A DNA stretch of 64,000 nucleotides from Antarcticibacterium flavum (GTDB taxonomy: Bacteria > Bacteroidota > Bacteroidia > Flavobacteriales > Flavobacteriaceae): positions 3,038,001 through 3,102,000 of the forward strand of contig NZ_CP040812.1 in assembly GCF_006159205.1 (NCBI RefSeq), in the 5' to 3' direction. The notes beneath the pieces are model-generated. The model did no database searches and had not been told where the DNA came from. It saw nothing but the letters and a program-made list of their open reading frames with translations. The translations under genes and the position numbers were made by a program. Every line of letters begins with the position of its first letter. The first letter of the stretch is position 1. Of this stretch, positions 62,994 through 64,000 are shown piece after piece.

Positions 62994-64000
62994 TTAGTCG
63001 TTATTCCTGTTGTCTCTGGACCTTCTGTCATCACGACCTCTATCGTCACGGCCTCTGTTGTCTCTTGAACCACGGTTATCACGACCACGGTCATTGTTGT
63101 CTCTTGGCGGCCTTGCCTGGTAACCTTCCGGTTTAGGTAAAAGCGCTTTTCTTGAAACTTTTTGCTTACGGGTCTTAGGATCAATTCCAAAGTATTTTAC
63201 TTTAAATTCATCTCCCATATTAACCACATCGCTTACATTCTCTGTACGTTCCCACGCAAGTTCAGATACGTGAAGCAATACTTCATTACCCGGGGCAACA
63301 AGGAATTCTACCACAGCACCAAAATCAAGCATCTTTATGACTTTCACATCATAGGTTTCTCCAACTTCAGGCTTAAATAGCAAAGAATCTATTTTTGCAA
63401 GAACACTGTCAATACCTTCCTGGCTCGTTCCAAGGATCTCAACAATTCCTTTTTCATCTACCTCATTGATCACGATAGTGGTCCCGGAAGTTTTTTGCAT
63501 TTCCTGGATCACTTTTCCACCTGGTCCAATAAGCGCACCAATGAATTCCTGTGGGATCTCTCTGGTAACGATCTTTGGAGCGTGAGCTTTCACACCTTCA
63601 TTTGGCTGGGCAATTGCCTCTGTAAGTTTCTCTAAAATATGAAGTCTTCCTGCACGCGCCTGTTTAAGGGCTTTTACAAGGATCTCATAAGGTAATCCTT
63701 TAACTTTAATGTCCATCTGGCAGGCAGTAATTCCATCTGTAGTTCCGGTTACTTTAAAGTCCATATCTCCAAGGTGATCTTCATCTCCAAGAATATCTGA
63801 TAATACCGCGTGGCGGTCCCCATCAGAGATCAATCCCATTGCGATCCCGGATACCGGTTTCTTCATTTGGATCCCGGCGTCCATCATTGCCATTGTACCG
63901 GCACAAACCGTTGCCATAGAAGAAGATCCATTGGATTCCAATACTTCAGAAACTATTCTCACAGTATATGGATTGTCTGCAGGGATCATTCCTTTTAGTG
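62994..64000 (-). CDS. pnp: polyribonucleotide nucleotidyltransferase, C-terminal part
   Basis: The last 335 or so residues of PNPase, the 3'-to-5' phosphorolytic exoribonuclease; the N-terminal half lies beyond the window. From the edge inward come the second RNase PH domain ([38 protein letters not shown]), the KH domain ([11 protein letters not shown]) and the S1 domain ([17 protein letters not shown]). It ends in a 45-residue tail of [10 protein letters not shown]-like repeats, which probably binds RNA. The reading frame is open to base 64000, so the ATG at 63989 is internal. Confidence 0.96.
   Translation of the reverse strand, partial: LKGMIPADNPYTVRIVSEVLESNGSSSMATVCAGTMAMMDAGIQMKKPVSGIAMGLISDGDRHAVLSDILGDEDHLGDMDFKVTGTTDGITACQMDIKVKGLPYEILVKALKQARAGRLHILEKLTEAIAQPNEGVKAHAPKIVTREIPQEFIGALIGPGGKVIQEMQKTSGTTIVINEVDEKGIVEILGTSQEGIDSVLAKIDSLLFKPEVGETYDVKVIKMLDFGAVVEFLVAPGNEVLLHVSELAWERTENVSDVVNMGDEFKVKYFGIDPKTRKQKVSRKALLPKPEGYQARPPRDNNDRGRDNRGSRDNRGRDDRGRDDRRSRDNRNND

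Overview
The window looks like the chromosome of a marine-type Flavobacteriaceae bacterium (Bacteroidota), most like the Christiangramia/Gramella–Salegentibacter group. This is inferred from gene families (DUF4249, DUF4377, GH3-type acyl-adenylating protein, an STN-carrying TonB receptor, a FolK–nucleoside kinase fusion, DUF5117-type metalloprotease). Bacteroidota-style promoters (TTG-N18/19-TAnnTTTG) and scarce Shine-Dalgarno sites agree. No 16S gene is present, so the genus is not fixed.

Layout. 1–29 kb is ordinary chromosome: a SulP transporter, era, secreted hydrolases, the GH3-like protein, DUF2797, an AsmA-like protein, a VUT-family transporter, folK–dNK, a TrmH-type methyltransferase, a Tricorn-like protease, DinB, a second amidohydrolase, small secreted proteins, an ABC exporter and mutS. 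At 29.3–29.55 kb lies a tRNA-Gly(GCC)–tRNA-Leu(UAA) pair with its own promoter.

29,541–43,714 is an integrated mobilizable element inserted into the 3' end of tRNA-Leu. It is bounded by a perfect 14-bp repeat and carries doubled arm-type sites at both ends. Its backbone is a tyrosine recombinase, a helicase plus primase pair with an iteron array between them, a MobC-like protein, a relaxase and a coiled-coil membrane protein. It has no conjugation apparatus. Its cargo is an AraC-type regulator and seven enzyme genes (aldo/keto reductase, two alpha/beta hydrolases, two cupins, a carboxymuconolactone decarboxylase-like protein and a flavodoxin). All seven cargo enzymes carry export signals. Two near-identical 37-bp operators, each with two half-sites 21 bp apart, precede the reductase and the first hydrolase, so the cargo looks like one AraC-controlled envelope redox or detoxification regulon.

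44–64 kb returns to chromosome: a multi-pass membrane protein, a small ppGpp-hydrolase-like HD protein, a four-gene TonB receptor/DUF4249 operon, a VanX-like dipeptidase, an SDR with a probable 1-bp deletion near its 3' end, a PAS-rich histidine kinase with its response regulator, a large zinc metalloprotease, two paralogous small lipoproteins, the TIGR03915/TIGR03916 pair, and pnp cut by the window end.

A second theme is a set of intergenic repeat blocks just after stop codons. They are built from many different sequence modules that nearly all share a strict 7-bp period, and some composite modules recur far apart. They mostly occupy gene ends that have no hairpin terminator.
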